The position numbers and the translations under genes were made by a program. This document shows positions 1-8,817 of a stretch of 64,000 bases of DNA, piece by piece. The notes under the pieces were generated by a model that was given only the letters and a program-made list of their open reading frames with translations, had not been told where the DNA came from and ran no database searches. This DNA is from Thalassovita sp. (GTDB taxonomy: Bacteria; Pseudomonadota; Alphaproteobacteria; Rhodobacterales; Rhodobacteraceae): assembly GCA_029212905.1 (NCBI GenBank), contig JARGPB010000010.1:1-64000 (forward strand), given 5' to 3'. How positions within the stretch are numbered: the stretch's first letter is position 1; each line of letters opens with the position of its first letter.

Positions 1-5
1 ACGGA

Positions 6-46
6 AGAAGGTGTCTAAAAATATAGGGGCTATTTAGACATCTTCT
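6..46. repeat. 14-bp near-perfect inverted repeat
   Basis: Arms at 6-19 and 33-46 are complementary in 13 of 14 positions; the one mismatch would be a G-U pair in RNA. The loop is 13 nt. It lies 50 bp upstream of the first ORF, so it could be an operator, a transcript hairpin or the end of a mobile element. No T-run follows it. The window begins here, so its wider context cannot be seen. Confidence 0.5.
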
Positions 47-95
47 CGCCAGGGCCTTTGAGAAAATCGCCTTAGATGCCTTAGGAGAGCCAATC

Positions 96-566
96 GTGAG
101 GCAAAGTATCGAAGACACACGGGTTTCGCTCATCAGTCAAATGAAGCATTTTTTGCGGGCGGATATGGTCCTTGTGGCTGCCAACCAAGCACTCTTTTGT
201 CGAGATAAGCCCGCCTCATGCTTCAAACATGTTAAACGACAAACAACCCCACCTGAAATCGACAAACCAAGACTGCGAAGCCAACTCCAGACACGAAAAA
301 GCGACCTTAAGGGGTTTCGCCTTCTTGTTCGGCCAGATGCGGTGTCTCTGAATGTTGCAAGAGATGTATTTGGCAAGCCTTTACTCGTCGCTGCGGTAAG
401 AATCCTTCAATATCTAATAATAGAGATTGGTCAGGAATCCTTGAAGAACGACTACTTGGAGAAGTTTCTACTGGATTCGTTCTTTGATTGGGTGAGGGAC
501 AACCCGGCGTCCGATGTTGCTCTGGACTACAACCACAAACTCGTAGGCATAGCGGCGGCGGCATAG
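96..566 (+). CDS. Hypothetical protein, unrecognised
   Basis: This is an open frame of 156 codons starting with GTG, with a GGAG-type ribosome binding site about 10 nt upstream. I recognise no domain. The protein is basic in its first half and ends in a small alanine run. Codon use is less GC-biased than in the backbone genes to the right. Because it lies on the 3' side of a tRNA-Phe gene, a common integration target, it may belong to a genomic island or its remnant; that is inference. It could also be a truncated gene or a spurious frame. Confidence 0.35.
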   Translation: MRQSIEDTRVSLISQMKHFLRADMVLVAANQALFCRDKPASCFKHVKRQTTPPEIDKPRLRSQLQTRKSDLKGFRLLVRPDAVSLNVARDVFGKPLLVAAVRILQYLIIEIGQESLKNDYLEKFLLDSFFDWVRDNPASDVALDYNHKLVGIAAAA

Positions 567-759
567 AAAGCTTTTTTCGGCTTAGCCTCCAATATCTGTC
601 TCAATGCTGCTCTACGCATACCCCTGAGGGGGCTTGCGTCTTGGTGCTCTGACCGGGATGATTGATTTTCATATGCAGTCCCGGTGCAGTCCGGGGCTAT
701 CAACCAATGAGGTGCAACAACGGCCACACCGTCAACATATTGCTTTTCTTTGAGAAAAG

Positions 760-834
760 TGGTGCCCGGGGGCGGAATCGAACCACCGACACGAGGATTT
801 TCAATCCACTGCTCTACCCCTGAGCTACCCGGGC
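760..834 (-). tRNA. tRNA-Phe (GAA)
   Basis: On the minus strand this folds as a full cloverleaf: a 7-bp acceptor stem GCCCGGG/CCCGGGC, a D arm, an anticodon loop TTGAAAA giving anticodon GAA, a T arm with loop TTCGATT, discriminator A and an encoded CCA. The anticodon stem has one T-T mismatch. The 3' end points toward the window start, the side where an island integrated at this tRNA would lie. Confidence 0.95.
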
Positions 835-1043
835 ACGGGTGAACGGCTTGCGTTCGGGTGGAGGCGTTCTAGGCGAGAGATAGTTGGGTGTCCAGAGGGA
901 TTTGCGAAAAACCATCGAAAAAATCCTCATGCTTGGCTATGGGCATCTTGCGGGGCAGCTTGCCCCAACTCTCTTGATGAAAAATCGCAATGACATCTGA
1001 AGATTAGCCCTGCTACATTCCGCATGGGAGAAGAGGAGAAACC

Positions 1044-2303
1044 ATGAAACAGCAGGAGACAGATGTCACCCACTCGCAGGTCATTGCGCACGAATTCGAG
1101 CTGGCATCCCCGCCCGACGGCTTTGTTGAGGAGCCGTTTCCGGTATACGACGCCTTGCTGACCCATACCCCTGTCAAAATACAGGCAGATGGGTCGGTGC
1201 TGCTATCGCGCCATGCCGATCTTGAACGGATTTATAAGGATACCGCGCTGTATTCTTCGGACAAGAAGGCCAGTTTTGGGCCGAAATTCGGAGTGGAGTC
1301 TCCGTTGTTTGTCCACCACACCACGTCACTTGTGTTCAGCGACCCACCCCTGCACACACGCGTGCGCAGGATCATGACATCAGCGTTGACGCCGCGCGCG
1401 ATTGCGCGGATGGAGCCGGGGCTGATCGCAACGGTTAATCATCTTCTGGATCAGATGGCGCAGAACGAACAAGATGGCGCACAGGTAGATCTGATCGAGG
1501 ACTTCGCCTCGTCTATCCCCATTCAGATCATTGGCAACCTGCTGGATGTACCAATGGAGGAACGCGGCCCGCTCAGGGACTGGTCCCTGGCCATTCTGGG
1601 CGCGCTCGAGCCGTCGCTGACACCTCAGCAGCTGGCCGATGGGCACAGGGCCGTCGAAGAGTTCAGCGCCTACCTGAGCGACCTGATCGCCCGACGCAAG
1701 GCGCATCCGGGTGACCCGGAAACTGACGTGCTGACACGGCTGATCAACGGCGAAGAGGGCAGCGGCACCCTGTCCGAGGTCGAACTGATCCAGAACTGCG
1801 TTTTCATCCTGAACGCCGGGCACGAAACCACGACAAACCTGATCGGCAACGGGCTGGCCTTGCTGAACGACTACCCGGATCAAAAACGGCTGTTGCTGGA
1901 GAACCCCAAACTGATCCAACCTGCGATCGAGGAGTTCCTGCGCTTCCGCTCTCCCAATCAGTTGGGAAACCGCGAAACGACGGCTGAGATCCAGATTGAT
2001 GGGATCACCCTGCCGAAGGGGACGAACCTGCATCTATGTATCGGGGCGGCCAATCGTGATCCGGCGGTGTTTGAAAACCCAACGGTCTTTGACATCACAC
2101 GGCGACCAAACCGGCATCTGGCCTTTGCGGGCGGGCCGCATGTCTGTGTTGGTCTGACGCTGGCGCGGCTAGAAGGCCGGATCGCCATTCAAGCGTTCCT
2201 GGATCGGTTCCCCGACTACCAGTTGACCGACGGGCGCGTGAACGGGGGGCGTATGCGGTTCCGGGGCTATGCCGCCCTGCCCGCCCGGCTGAACCCGCAC
2301 TAG
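1044..2303 (+). CDS. Cytochrome P450
   Basis: This 419-aa haem-thiolate monooxygenase has the usual length of a soluble bacterial P450. The oxygen-binding I-helix motif AGHETT is at residues 258-263, the K-helix ExxR is at 297-300 (EFLR), and the haem loop FAGGPHVCVG is at 361-370 with Cys368 as the axial ligand. There is no signal peptide or anchor, so it is cytosolic. The ATG is preceded by an AGAGGAGA ribosome binding site. No ferredoxin or ferredoxin reductase gene lies next to it, so its electron donors are encoded elsewhere. The substrate cannot be predicted. Its stop overlaps that of the convergent yacG by 4 nt. Confidence 0.93.
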   Translation: MKQQETDVTHSQVIAHEFELASPPDGFVEEPFPVYDALLTHTPVKIQADGSVLLSRHADLERIYKDTALYSSDKKASFGPKFGVESPLFVHHTTSLVFSDPPLHTRVRRIMTSALTPRAIARMEPGLIATVNHLLDQMAQNEQDGAQVDLIEDFASSIPIQIIGNLLDVPMEERGPLRDWSLAILGALEPSLTPQQLADGHRAVEEFSAYLSDLIARRKAHPGDPETDVLTRLINGEEGSGTLSEVELIQNCVFILNAGHETTTNLIGNGLALLNDYPDQKRLLLENPKLIQPAIEEFLRFRSPNQLGNRETTAEIQIDGITLPKGTNLHLCIGAANRDPAVFENPTVFDITRRPNRHLAFAGGPHVCVGLTLARLEGRIAIQAFLDRFPDYQLTDGRVNGGRMRFRGYAALPARLNPH

Positions 2304-2482
2304 TGGAGCTTGCGCAGCGCGTCCTCGGTGGCTTCGACGGCCTTTTCAATGTCTTCGGGGTCACGCGAGGGGACGGCATAGTCCCCGCCCAGCCACTTGC
2401 CCAGATCCAGATCCGCGCAACGCTTGCAGCAGAACGGACGGAATGCGGACACCGTTGGTTTCTTGCAGATCGGGCAGGTCAC
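2300..2482 (-). CDS. yacG: DNA gyrase inhibitor YacG (zinc-binding)
   Basis: This is a 60-aa protein with the four-cysteine zinc site of YacG (CPIC near the N-terminus, then CCKRC). The family binds GyrB and inhibits DNA gyrase. A longer frame opens upstream, but the GTG at 2482 is preferred: it overlaps the rng stop (GTGA), and the product then begins directly at the conserved VTCPICKKP segment and has the family length of about 60 aa. It is the last gene of the infA-maf-rng-yacG cluster. Confidence 0.85.
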   Translation of the reverse strand: MTCPICKKPTVSAFRPFCCKRCADLDLGKWLGGDYAVPSRDPEDIEKAVEATEDALRKLH

Positions 2483-3501
2483 GCCAGCACCTCGGACAGG
2501 GGCAGGCGATCCCGTTTGCGCTGAAGCTCGACCGAACCAAGAGGCGTCCAACCCGCCACAATCGTTTCAATCGAATCCGCACGGAACGCGGCCTTCAGGG
2601 ACAGCTCGAACGCGCGGCGGTCCTTTTTGGGCATCGGTGCCAGGTCGATCACAACCTGTCCACCCAGACCCCGTAATCGCAACTGACGCGGCAGGTCCTT
2701 GGCTGCGGCGATATTGGCCTTCAGCGACGCGGCGGGAGAAGTATCGCGCCCCGTGTTCACATCCACAGCCACCAGTGCGCGCGTCGGCTCGACATACATC
2801 GAGGCCCCACCAGACAGAGACACAAACGGGCCGCGCGCGGCGTCGATCCGCTCCAGAACGCCGTGGGTTTCAAAGCTTCCTGGCTCTGTGACCACTTCGG
2901 CGGTGGCGGTCCACTCGCGCCACGCCAGATCATGTGGGCTGTCGCCTTCTGTCAGTTTTTCGATGTCACCATCGGTATCGGCCATCACGGCAGCGGCCAG
3001 ATCGACCATCGCGGCGACGTCCTCGGCGATTTCTTCGGGGTCAGCATCCACACATGACGAGCGCAGGATCAAACCTGTCTGATCCCCGTCCAAAACAGCC
3101 CGAGCAATCCCAGTCAGTTCGTCGCGCAGATCATCATCCTTGATCTGGCGGCTGATGTTCAAGCCGGGCGCACCCGGCGTCACGATGGCATAGCGGCTTT
3201 TGAACAATACGCGCGCGGTCACAGGAATGGCTTTGCCTGGTTCGGCGAAACCCGTCACCTGCACCAGCAGCGTATCGCCCGGCGCGATGCCCTTGACCTG
3301 CCGCAAGAAGGCCTTGCCGTCAGGAGTAGACAGGAACAACCCGCCCTGGCCTTTCATCGGGCGCTCGGCCACGGCGCGATAGATCGCACCAACCCGCGGG
3401 CGATCCGTATCAATCAGCAGATCCTCCAGCCGTCCGTCCACCAACAAAGCCGCAGCCTCGCGGCCCTGAATTTGGTCCAGAATGATCTGACGACCCTTCA
3501 T
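2479..3501 (-). CDS. rng: Ribonuclease E/G family protein
   Basis: This is a 340-aa endoribonuclease of the RNase G type, shorter than classical RNase G (about 490 aa) because it appears to lack the leading S1 domain. That short form is typical in alphaproteobacterial infA-maf-rng-yacG clusters. The C-terminal half contains VAVDVNTG, matching the catalytic Mg-binding region of RNase E/G. Start choice: an in-frame ATG lies at 3513, but the ATG at 3501 forms an ATGA overlap with the maf stop and is preferred. It is cytosolic and probably acts in rRNA or mRNA processing. Confidence 0.85.
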   Translation of the reverse strand: MKGRQIILDQIQGREAAALLVDGRLEDLLIDTDRPRVGAIYRAVAERPMKGQGGLFLSTPDGKAFLRQVKGIAPGDTLLVQVTGFAEPGKAIPVTARVLFKSRYAIVTPGAPGLNISRQIKDDDLRDELTGIARAVLDGDQTGLILRSSCVDADPEEIAEDVAAMVDLAAAVMADTDGDIEKLTEGDSPHDLAWREWTATAEVVTEPGSFETHGVLERIDAARGPFVSLSGGASMYVEPTRALVAVDVNTGRDTSPAASLKANIAAAKDLPRQLRLRGLGGQVVIDLAPMPKKDRRAFELSLKAAFRADSIETIVAGWTPLGSVELQRKRDRLPLSEVLA

Positions 3502-4073
3502 GCCTGTCTCCACATCGGATAGCCGGCGGCTTGCAGCAGCCCAGCTGTTTCAGCCAGAGGCAAGCCCACCACAGCGGTAAACGAGCCCGAGATCCACGGT
3601 ATCAGCGCGCCGGCCGGGCCTTGGATACCATACCCGCCTGCCTTGCCCTGCCAATCGTTGGTGGCCAGATAGGCGTTCAGCTCTTCATCGGAAAGGCGCT
3701 TCATTTTGACATCCGTCACCACGTCGCGTTCCCACAGCTGATCGCCGCGGCGTACGGCCACGGCGGTGATCACCTTGTGACGACGCCCGGACATGGCCAG
3801 CAGGAATTCAGCCGCCTCACCGGCGTCCACAGGTTTTCCCATGATCCGCCGCCCCAAAGCCACGGTCGTATCCGCGCATAGCACCACGTCACCGGCATCC
3901 GCCGGGACGGCCTGCACCTTTTCGCGGGCCATACGGGCGCAATAGGGGCGCGGCAGTTCAGTTTTCAGGGGGGTCTCATCAATATCGGGCGGGCGGATGT
4001 CATCCGCCACGACCCCGATTTGCGCCAGCAATTCCTTGCGGCGCGGGCTCCCTGATCCCAGGATCAGGCGCAC
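3498..4073 (-). CDS. maf: Maf-like nucleoside triphosphate pyrophosphatase
   Basis: This 191-aa Maf/HAM1-superfamily protein opens with LGSGSPRRKELL, the family signature for nucleotide binding. The family hydrolyses non-canonical or modified NTPs (such as m5UTP, pseudo-UTP or dTTP) to monophosphates. The start codon is GTG at 4073, directly abutting the infA stop (TAA at 4074-4076) with no intergenic space, so translational coupling is likely. The stop overlaps the rng start as ATGA. Confidence 0.92.
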   Translation of the reverse strand: MRLILGSGSPRRKELLAQIGVVADDIRPPDIDETPLKTELPRPYCARMAREKVQAVPADAGDVVLCADTTVALGRRIMGKPVDAGEAAEFLLAMSGRRHKVITAVAVRRGDQLWERDVVTDVKMKRLSDEELNAYLATNDWQGKAGGYGIQGPAGALIPWISGSFTAVVGLPLAETAGLLQAAGYPMWRQA

Positions 4074-4292
4074 TTATTTGAAGCGATAGTTGATCCGACC
4101 CTTGGTCAGATCATAAGGGGTCATTTCCACCTGTACGCGGTCGCCTGCCAGAACACGGATGCGGTTTTTGCGCATCTTGCCTGCCGTGTGTGCGATAATG
4201 GTATGGCCGTTTTCCAGCTCGACCAGGAATGTCGCATTCGGCAGGAGTTCCTTCACGACACCGGGGAATTCGAGCAGTTCTTCCTTGGCCAT
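4074..4292 (-). CDS. infA: Translation initiation factor IF-1
   Basis: This is a 72-aa S1/OB-fold protein starting MAKEELLEFPG and containing the IF-1 segments NGHTIIAHTAGKMRKNRIRV and LTKGRINYRFK. It binds the 30S A site during initiation. The ATG at 4292 is chosen over an upstream in-frame ATG because it gives the universal IF-1 length; a TCTCCT (AGGAGA on the coding strand) sits just upstream. It is first in the infA-maf-rng-yacG operon. Confidence 0.97.
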   Translation of the reverse strand: MAKEELLEFPGVVKELLPNATFLVELENGHTIIAHTAGKMRKNRIRVLAGDRVQVEMTPYDLTKGRINYRFK

Positions 4293-4377
4293 GGTCTCTC
4301 CTGATTTCAAAGTCCCACGTCAAAGGCGGGACGGGCGTTAAATGGGACTATTCCGCCAGATATTCAAGGGGAAACTG

Positions 4378-5259
4378 CTACCGCAGGACAACCGGACGCG
4401 GACAAGCCCCCGTCATGGGCTGTTCTGCCCAATGTGTCATATTCAGAACGTGGCCATCCTTGCGCACGGCGCGGACATGGGCCAGGTCCACCTGGGCCAG
4501 CGTCCAGCCGGGAACGCCCATCTGTCCCTCGGCAATCACGCCGGTCGGCGGGAACCCCATATCCGGCGGACCAAAGACGCCGCCCTGGCCCGTGTTCTCT
4601 TCAACTGCATAGATTTCGGGCCGGTCCCCAACAAGCGAGGCCATCACGGTAACGCATTGCCCCTCGAGCGCGCGGGCCATCGCACCGATGCGGACCCGCC
4701 AATATCCCTCAAGGGCCTCGGTGCAGGACGGCACGAGGATCATTTCGGCGCCCGCCTCGACCAGCGCACGCGCCAGCAACGGGAATTCACTGTCATAGCA
4801 AATCAGCACACCGATCTTGCCCAGGCTGGTGTCGAACACCGTCAACGGCCCCTGCCCTGCAATGCCCCAGTCGTCGCGCTCGAACCGGGTCATGATCTGT
4901 TTATCCTGATGCCCCATGTCGCCTTGGGGGCCAAAGAACGGCGCGCGGTTCACGACCTTGCCGCCCTCGGACACAGGGGCCGATCCGCCCAGAATATAAA
5001 CCCCGAATTCCTGCGCCAGCGCCGCCAATACTGCGTTCGATCGCGCCACCCGTTCGGACACTGCCCGGATCGAGCCCCCAAGATCCGCAGCTTCGTCATG
5101 CCCCGCTAACGAGGCCAGCTCCATCCCCGCGTATTCGGGAAACACCAGAAGCTCAGCCCCCTGCCCGGCAGCATCCGAGACCCAAGCCCGCATCTTGGCC
5201 TCGTACGCGGCCCAGTCGTCCAGCCAATCCAAAGGGTAAGCAGCAGTCGCAAGTTTCAT
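4378..5259 (-). CDS. Carbon-nitrogen hydrolase (nitrilase superfamily)
   Basis: This 293-aa protein carries the nitrilase-superfamily Glu-Lys-Cys triad: Glu in LLVFPEYAG, Lys in HQDKQIMT, and Cys in VLICYDSEFPLLA. It would hydrolyse a non-peptide C-N bond in an amide or nitrile; the substrate is not predictable. It lies 12 bp after the GNAT gene on the same strand, suggesting a two-gene unit. Together the two genes sit between infA and the phosphatase gene, inside a cluster that is usually more compact in relatives (family knowledge, not tested here). Confidence 0.9.
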   Translation of the reverse strand: MKLATAAYPLDWLDDWAAYEAKMRAWVSDAAGQGAELLVFPEYAGMELASLAGHDEAADLGGSIRAVSERVARSNAVLAALAQEFGVYILGGSAPVSEGGKVVNRAPFFGPQGDMGHQDKQIMTRFERDDWGIAGQGPLTVFDTSLGKIGVLICYDSEFPLLARALVEAGAEMILVPSCTEALEGYWRVRIGAMARALEGQCVTVMASLVGDRPEIYAVEENTGQGGVFGPPDMGFPPTGVIAEGQMGVPGWTLAQVDLAHVRAVRKDGHVLNMTHWAEQPMTGACPRPVVLR

Positions 5260-5270
5260 GATCAGACCTC

Positions 5271-5885
5271 TTATTCTGCGGCTTCGGCAGTGATCTCAGG
5301 CTCTAAGGTGCGAATCCAGAACTGCAAGGATTTGACTGTCTCGGCATCCTCGCCCAGGTCCTTCCATTTGAAACGCGCGACCGCGCCCGCCAGCGGGCGA
5401 TAGCCGCGTCTGCGCCAAAACCCATCCAGTGGCACATAGGATTCGGGCCGCGCAGGATGATCCCACGGGCGTAACACCCCACAAAAGGCGGACTTATGCT
5501 TGCCCAGGGCGATCGCATGCGCCTCGCGCAGCGCAAAGAATTGCTGGCCGACCCCTTGGCCACGATACTCTGGCAACAAAACAGATTCCGCGCAGTAAAA
5601 AATGCGATCCAGATCCTCGGCCGTGCCATCGAAGGCCGCACTAAAATCATCCGAATGATCGAGGAGTGAAGTGCCCGTCGCCGCCCCGACCAGAGCAGCG
5701 CCGTCAAATGCGCCAACAACAATGGCATCCTCGCTGCGCGCGTAGGTTTCCAGATAGGTCCGCTCGTATTCCAGATCACCATCATACAGATAGGGCCAGG
5801 CGCGAAACACCGAAATTCGCAGCCGCGCCACATCTTCCAGGGCGGCCTCTAGGTTTGCGCCAGTCAGCGCCTCGACACGTATCAT
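5271..5885 (-). CDS. GNAT family N-acetyltransferase
   Basis: This is a 204-aa GNAT fold protein. The acetyl-CoA binding loop (motif A) is visible as LLPEYRGQGVGQQFF in the centre. The downstream part, with FWRRRGYRPL, matches the C-terminal GNAT strand region. The acceptor substrate is unknown. It lies just upstream of the carbon-nitrogen hydrolase with a 12-bp gap and is probably co-transcribed, so the pair may act on related amide or amine metabolites; that link is inference. Confidence 0.88.
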   Translation of the reverse strand: MIRVEALTGANLEAALEDVARLRISVFRAWPYLYDGDLEYERTYLETYARSEDAIVVGAFDGAALVGAATGTSLLDHSDDFSAAFDGTAEDLDRIFYCAESVLLPEYRGQGVGQQFFALREAHAIALGKHKSAFCGVLRPWDHPARPESYVPLDGFWRRRGYRPLAGAVARFKWKDLGEDAETVKSLQFWIRTLEPEITAEAAE

Positions 5886-5917
5886 GTTACCCCCAATGCG
5901 ATCCGCCCGGGCGGAGG

Positions 5918-6370
5918 TTATGTCTCGGCGGGTGGCCCCCAGCGAGATACAAGATTTTCCGCGATCTGGTCGCGTGCCTGCCGATAGGCGACCAGCTTGG
6001 CCTCGCGCCCTTCGGCTATGCCCGACGGATCCATGATCGGCCAGTATTCAACATCCAGATGATAAATCCGCGTCAATTGATGCGCCATTTCGCGGCTCGC
6101 CGGTGACAGCGCAACGATCAAGTCAAACGAAGACAGCGCGTCGCCCCATTCTTCGAGCTGATCAAAACTGCGGGCACGGTGGCGCGACAGTTCGACCCCT
6201 AACTCTTGGCAAACAGCGATGGCAAAACCGTCAATTTCCAGATCGCCTTTTACCCCTACGGATTGAACGTAAGTCCCTGTTCCGTAGAACTTCTTCATGA
6301 TGCCCTCGGCCATGGGCGAACGCACTGCATTATGGTCGCAGCAGAACAAAACCGATTGAGGCAGAGGCAT
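5918..6370 (-). CDS. Low-molecular-weight protein-tyrosine phosphatase
   Basis: This 150-aa protein has the P-loop C-x5-R-S as CDHNAVRSPMAEG near the N-terminus and the general-acid DP pair in WPIMDPSG, both diagnostic of LMW-PTP or arsenate-reductase-like phosphatases. An upstream ATG at 6406 would run into the preceding gene; the ATG at 6370 (MPLPQSVLFCC) fits the family start. It follows the UPF0262 gene by about 11 bp and belongs to the hisD operon. Whether it acts on phosphotyrosine in vivo is not shown by sequence. Confidence 0.9.
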   Translation of the reverse strand: MPLPQSVLFCCDHNAVRSPMAEGIMKKFYGTGTYVQSVGVKGDLEIDGFAIAVCQELGVELSRHRARSFDQLEEWGDALSSFDLIVALSPASREMAHQLTRIYHLDVEYWPIMDPSGIAEGREAKLVAYRQARDQIAENLVSRWGPPAET

Positions 6371-6381
6371 AACCACGATGA

Positions 6382-6861
6382 TCAGGCTCCGAAGTGCAGC
6401 ACACAAATCAGGGTAAACAGACGCCGCGACGTATCATTGTCCACCTCGGCCTTGCCCTCGAGTCGTTCCTCAAGGATGCGGGCTCCTTCATTGTGGATAC
6501 CCCGGCGCGCCATGTCGATGGTTTCGATCTGGCTGGGCGGCAAGTTCTTGACCGCATTGAAATAGCTTTCACAAATCGCCCAGTAATCTTTGACCACTTG
6601 GCGAAAAGGCGACAGGCTCAGGTGGAACTCGGCCGTTTTTTCCATGGCCTCGGTCTGAATATCGAAAACCAACCGTTTGTCCTTGATCGACAACGACAGA
6701 CGATAGGGGCCCTCGGGTACCTCGCGACCATCCCGTTTGGGCAGCTCGAACGAGTTTTCCTCCAGCAGGTCGAAAATCGCGACTTTGCGCTCCTGCTCGA
6801 TTTCAGGGGTCGGGGGCGGCAGGTTGCTGTCGTCCAGTTCGATATGGCTGATCCGGGACAT
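6382..6861 (-). CDS. UPF0262 family protein
   Basis: This 159-aa conserved alphaproteobacterial protein of unknown function matches UPF0262: it starts MSRISHIELDD and contains EGPYRLSLSIKDKRLVFDI and a C-terminal RRLFTLICVLHF. The family sits regularly between hisD and the LMW-phosphatase gene, as here. A longer form from an ATG at 6876 would overlap hisD, so the 6861 start is preferred. It has no membrane segment or signal peptide. Confidence 0.88.
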   Translation of the reverse strand: MSRISHIELDDSNLPPPTPEIEQERKVAIFDLLEENSFELPKRDGREVPEGPYRLSLSIKDKRLVFDIQTEAMEKTAEFHLSLSPFRQVVKDYWAICESYFNAVKNLPPSQIETIDMARRGIHNEGARILEERLEGKAEVDNDTSRRLFTLICVLHFGA

Positions 6862-6872
6862 TGTTTTCGTCC

Positions 6873-8174
6873 TCACTCGTTCAAATGGTTCAGGCGAGCC
6901 CGCACGGACAGACCGTGCGCCTCAAGACTTTCGGAAATTGCCAGAGTTTCCGCCGCAGGTCCAATCGCGCGCAACGCAGCGGGCGTCATTTTCGCAAGTG
7001 TTGTACGTTTGACAAAATCCATCACGCTCAGGCCCGATGAAAACCGCGCGGACCGCGCCGTCGGCAGCACGTGGTTCGGCCCGCCGACATAGTCGCCGAT
7101 GGCCTCGGGCGTCCAGGCGCCCAGGAAAATCGCGCCGGCATGAGTGATTTTCTGAGCCAAAGCATCCGGGTCAGCGACGCAGAGCTCCAGGTGTTCAGGT
7201 GCGACACGGTTCGACAGGGCAGCCGCCTGATCCAGATCCTCGACCACAATCACGGCACCGAAATCACGCCAGCTCACCCCGGCGATCTCGCGTCGCTCCA
7301 GCGTTTGCAGGTTCCGTTCAATGGCCGCGACGACAGCCTTGGCCATGGCTGGGCTGTCAGTCACCAGAATGGCCTGGGCGCTTTCGTCATGTTCGGCCTG
7401 GCTTAGCATATCCAAGGCAATCCAATCGGGATCATTATCCGCATCAGCGATCACCAGAATTTCAGAAGGCCCAGCGATCATGTCGATCCCGACCTTGCCA
7501 AACACCCGCCGTTTGGCCGCAGCAACAAAGGCATTCCCAGGCCCGGTGATCTTATCCACGGGCGGGATGCTGTCAGTGCCATAGGCCAACGCAGCTACGG
7601 CTTGGGCACCACCGATACGGTAAATCTCGTCCACGCCAGCCAGGCGCGCCGCCAACAAAACCAGCGGATTGGCCACACCATCAGGCGTTGGAACCACGAT
7701 GGCCAGTCTCTCGACCCCCGCCACCTTGGCCGGAATCGCATTCATCAGAACCGAAGACGGATAAGACGCCAGCCCCCCCGGTACATACAGCCCTGCCGCA
7801 GACACAGGAGTCCAGCGCCAGCCCAGCTGCGCCCCACTGTCCTCGGTCCACAAGGCATCCTCGGGCATTTGGCGTGCGTGGTAGGCACGGATACGCTCGG
7901 CCGCCAGCTCCAGCGCCACACGCTCATGCGCAGGCACCGCGGCAACCAGCGCCTCAATCTCAGTATCGGAAAACCGCAAAGTTTCGGGCGTCAGCTCTAA
8001 CCGATCAAACTTAGCGGTCAGCTCGATTACAGCAGCGTCGCCCCGTGCGCGAACATCAGCGATGATTCCAGCCACGATATCATCCACATCGGGACTGTCC
8101 TCGCGCTTGGCACTTAGCAGCGCCACAAAAGAGCTTTCAAAATCGGTTTCGGATGCGTTCAGGAATACAGGCAT
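6873..8174 (-). CDS. hisD: Histidinol dehydrogenase
   Basis: This 433-aa enzyme oxidises L-histidinol to L-histidine using two NAD+ (last step of histidine synthesis). It shows the family segments WRWTPVSAAGLYVPGG, KITGPGNAFVAAAKR and DMIAGPSEILVIAD, and the Zn-site region LSQAEHDESAQAILVT. Length is typical. It is encoded outside a full his operon, followed by UPF0262 and the phosphatase gene, the arrangement usual in alphaproteobacteria. Confidence 0.97.
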   Translation of the reverse strand: MPVFLNASETDFESSFVALLSAKREDSPDVDDIVAGIIADVRARGDAAVIELTAKFDRLELTPETLRFSDTEIEALVAAVPAHERVALELAAERIRAYHARQMPEDALWTEDSGAQLGWRWTPVSAAGLYVPGGLASYPSSVLMNAIPAKVAGVERLAIVVPTPDGVANPLVLLAARLAGVDEIYRIGGAQAVAALAYGTDSIPPVDKITGPGNAFVAAAKRRVFGKVGIDMIAGPSEILVIADADNDPDWIALDMLSQAEHDESAQAILVTDSPAMAKAVVAAIERNLQTLERREIAGVSWRDFGAVIVVEDLDQAAALSNRVAPEHLELCVADPDALAQKITHAGAIFLGAWTPEAIGDYVGGPNHVLPTARSARFSSGLSVMDFVKRTTLAKMTPAALRAIGPAAETLAISESLEAHGLSVRARLNHLNE

Positions 8175-8340
8175 GGTCCCTCCGGGGTGGTCGCCTCGAC
8201 ATAGCCGCCCCGCGCTCCAGCCTCAAGCATTTGCGTGCGTTCGCTGGGAAACCGCGACAGTTCGGCCCTCGCCCGCCCGAGGAACCGGCCGCAGGCCGGT
8301 CCCGAGACAAACCAGCGCGTGCGTAGCACGCACAATCGGA
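8175..8340. other. Intergenic region with two hairpins
   Basis: Between the DUF2948 gene and hisD (both minus strand) are two perfect inverted repeats: ACCGGCC-GCA-GGCCGGT at 8284-8300 and GTGCGT-AGC-ACGCAC at 8319-8333. Neither is followed by a T-run. They may be mRNA processing or stability elements, or weak terminators before a hisD promoter. No coding sequence is supported here. Confidence 0.45.
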
Positions 8341-8817
8341 TCACGCCTCGTCTGGGTGCCCCGGCACACGCTTTGACGGCGCCCGATAGGGCCGCGTCAC
8401 GTCCTTCAACGACAGTTCCAGCGCCTCGACCTGCAACCGGACCGCCCCGTCGCCGGCCAAAACCAGCTCGATCACACCGCCTGGCGCGTCACCCGGTTCC
8501 CAGGCGATCGACAGCAAGGATAGGATCATCTCAGCCTCGCCCCGCGGCACACCCTGAGAAGCCACCTTCAGCACATTTTCAAACACCAGAACCGATTGCA
8601 CGCGCTCGGCGCCGTGTCGTTCGCGCCCGGCGTCTTCCCAACGGAACCGATTCAACAACAGAGCAAAGCGACGCTCCTTGGCCAGCCAACGCATTTCGGA
8701 CGCGGGAAACACCGCATCCTGCACCAAGGCCGAAACGACCTTCAGATCCTCCTCGTCCAGGGCGCCCAGATTCAGGGGCGCCTCTTGTCCGTCCTCGAAC
8801 CGCGCGTCTTCTGTCAT
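8341..8817 (-). CDS. DUF2948 family protein
   Basis: This 158-aa protein of the DUF2948 family, conserved next to murA and hisD in alphaproteobacteria, contains the segments EDLKVVSALVQDAVFPASE and RFALLLNRFRWED. Its start overlaps the murA stop by 4 nt, implying co-translation with murA. No catalytic motif or membrane segment is visible, and function is unknown. Confidence 0.88.
   Translation of the reverse strand: MTEDARFEDGQEAPLNLGALDEEDLKVVSALVQDAVFPASEMRWLAKERRFALLLNRFRWEDAGRERHGAERVQSVLVFENVLKVASQGVPRGEAEMILSLLSIAWEPGDAPGGVIELVLAGDGAVRLQVEALELSLKDVTRPYRAPSKRVPGHPDEA

Noticed and set aside
527..727. A 66-codon minus-strand frame next to tRNA-Phe, considered as an integrase remnant
   Set aside because: No tyrosine-recombinase motif could be seen in it.
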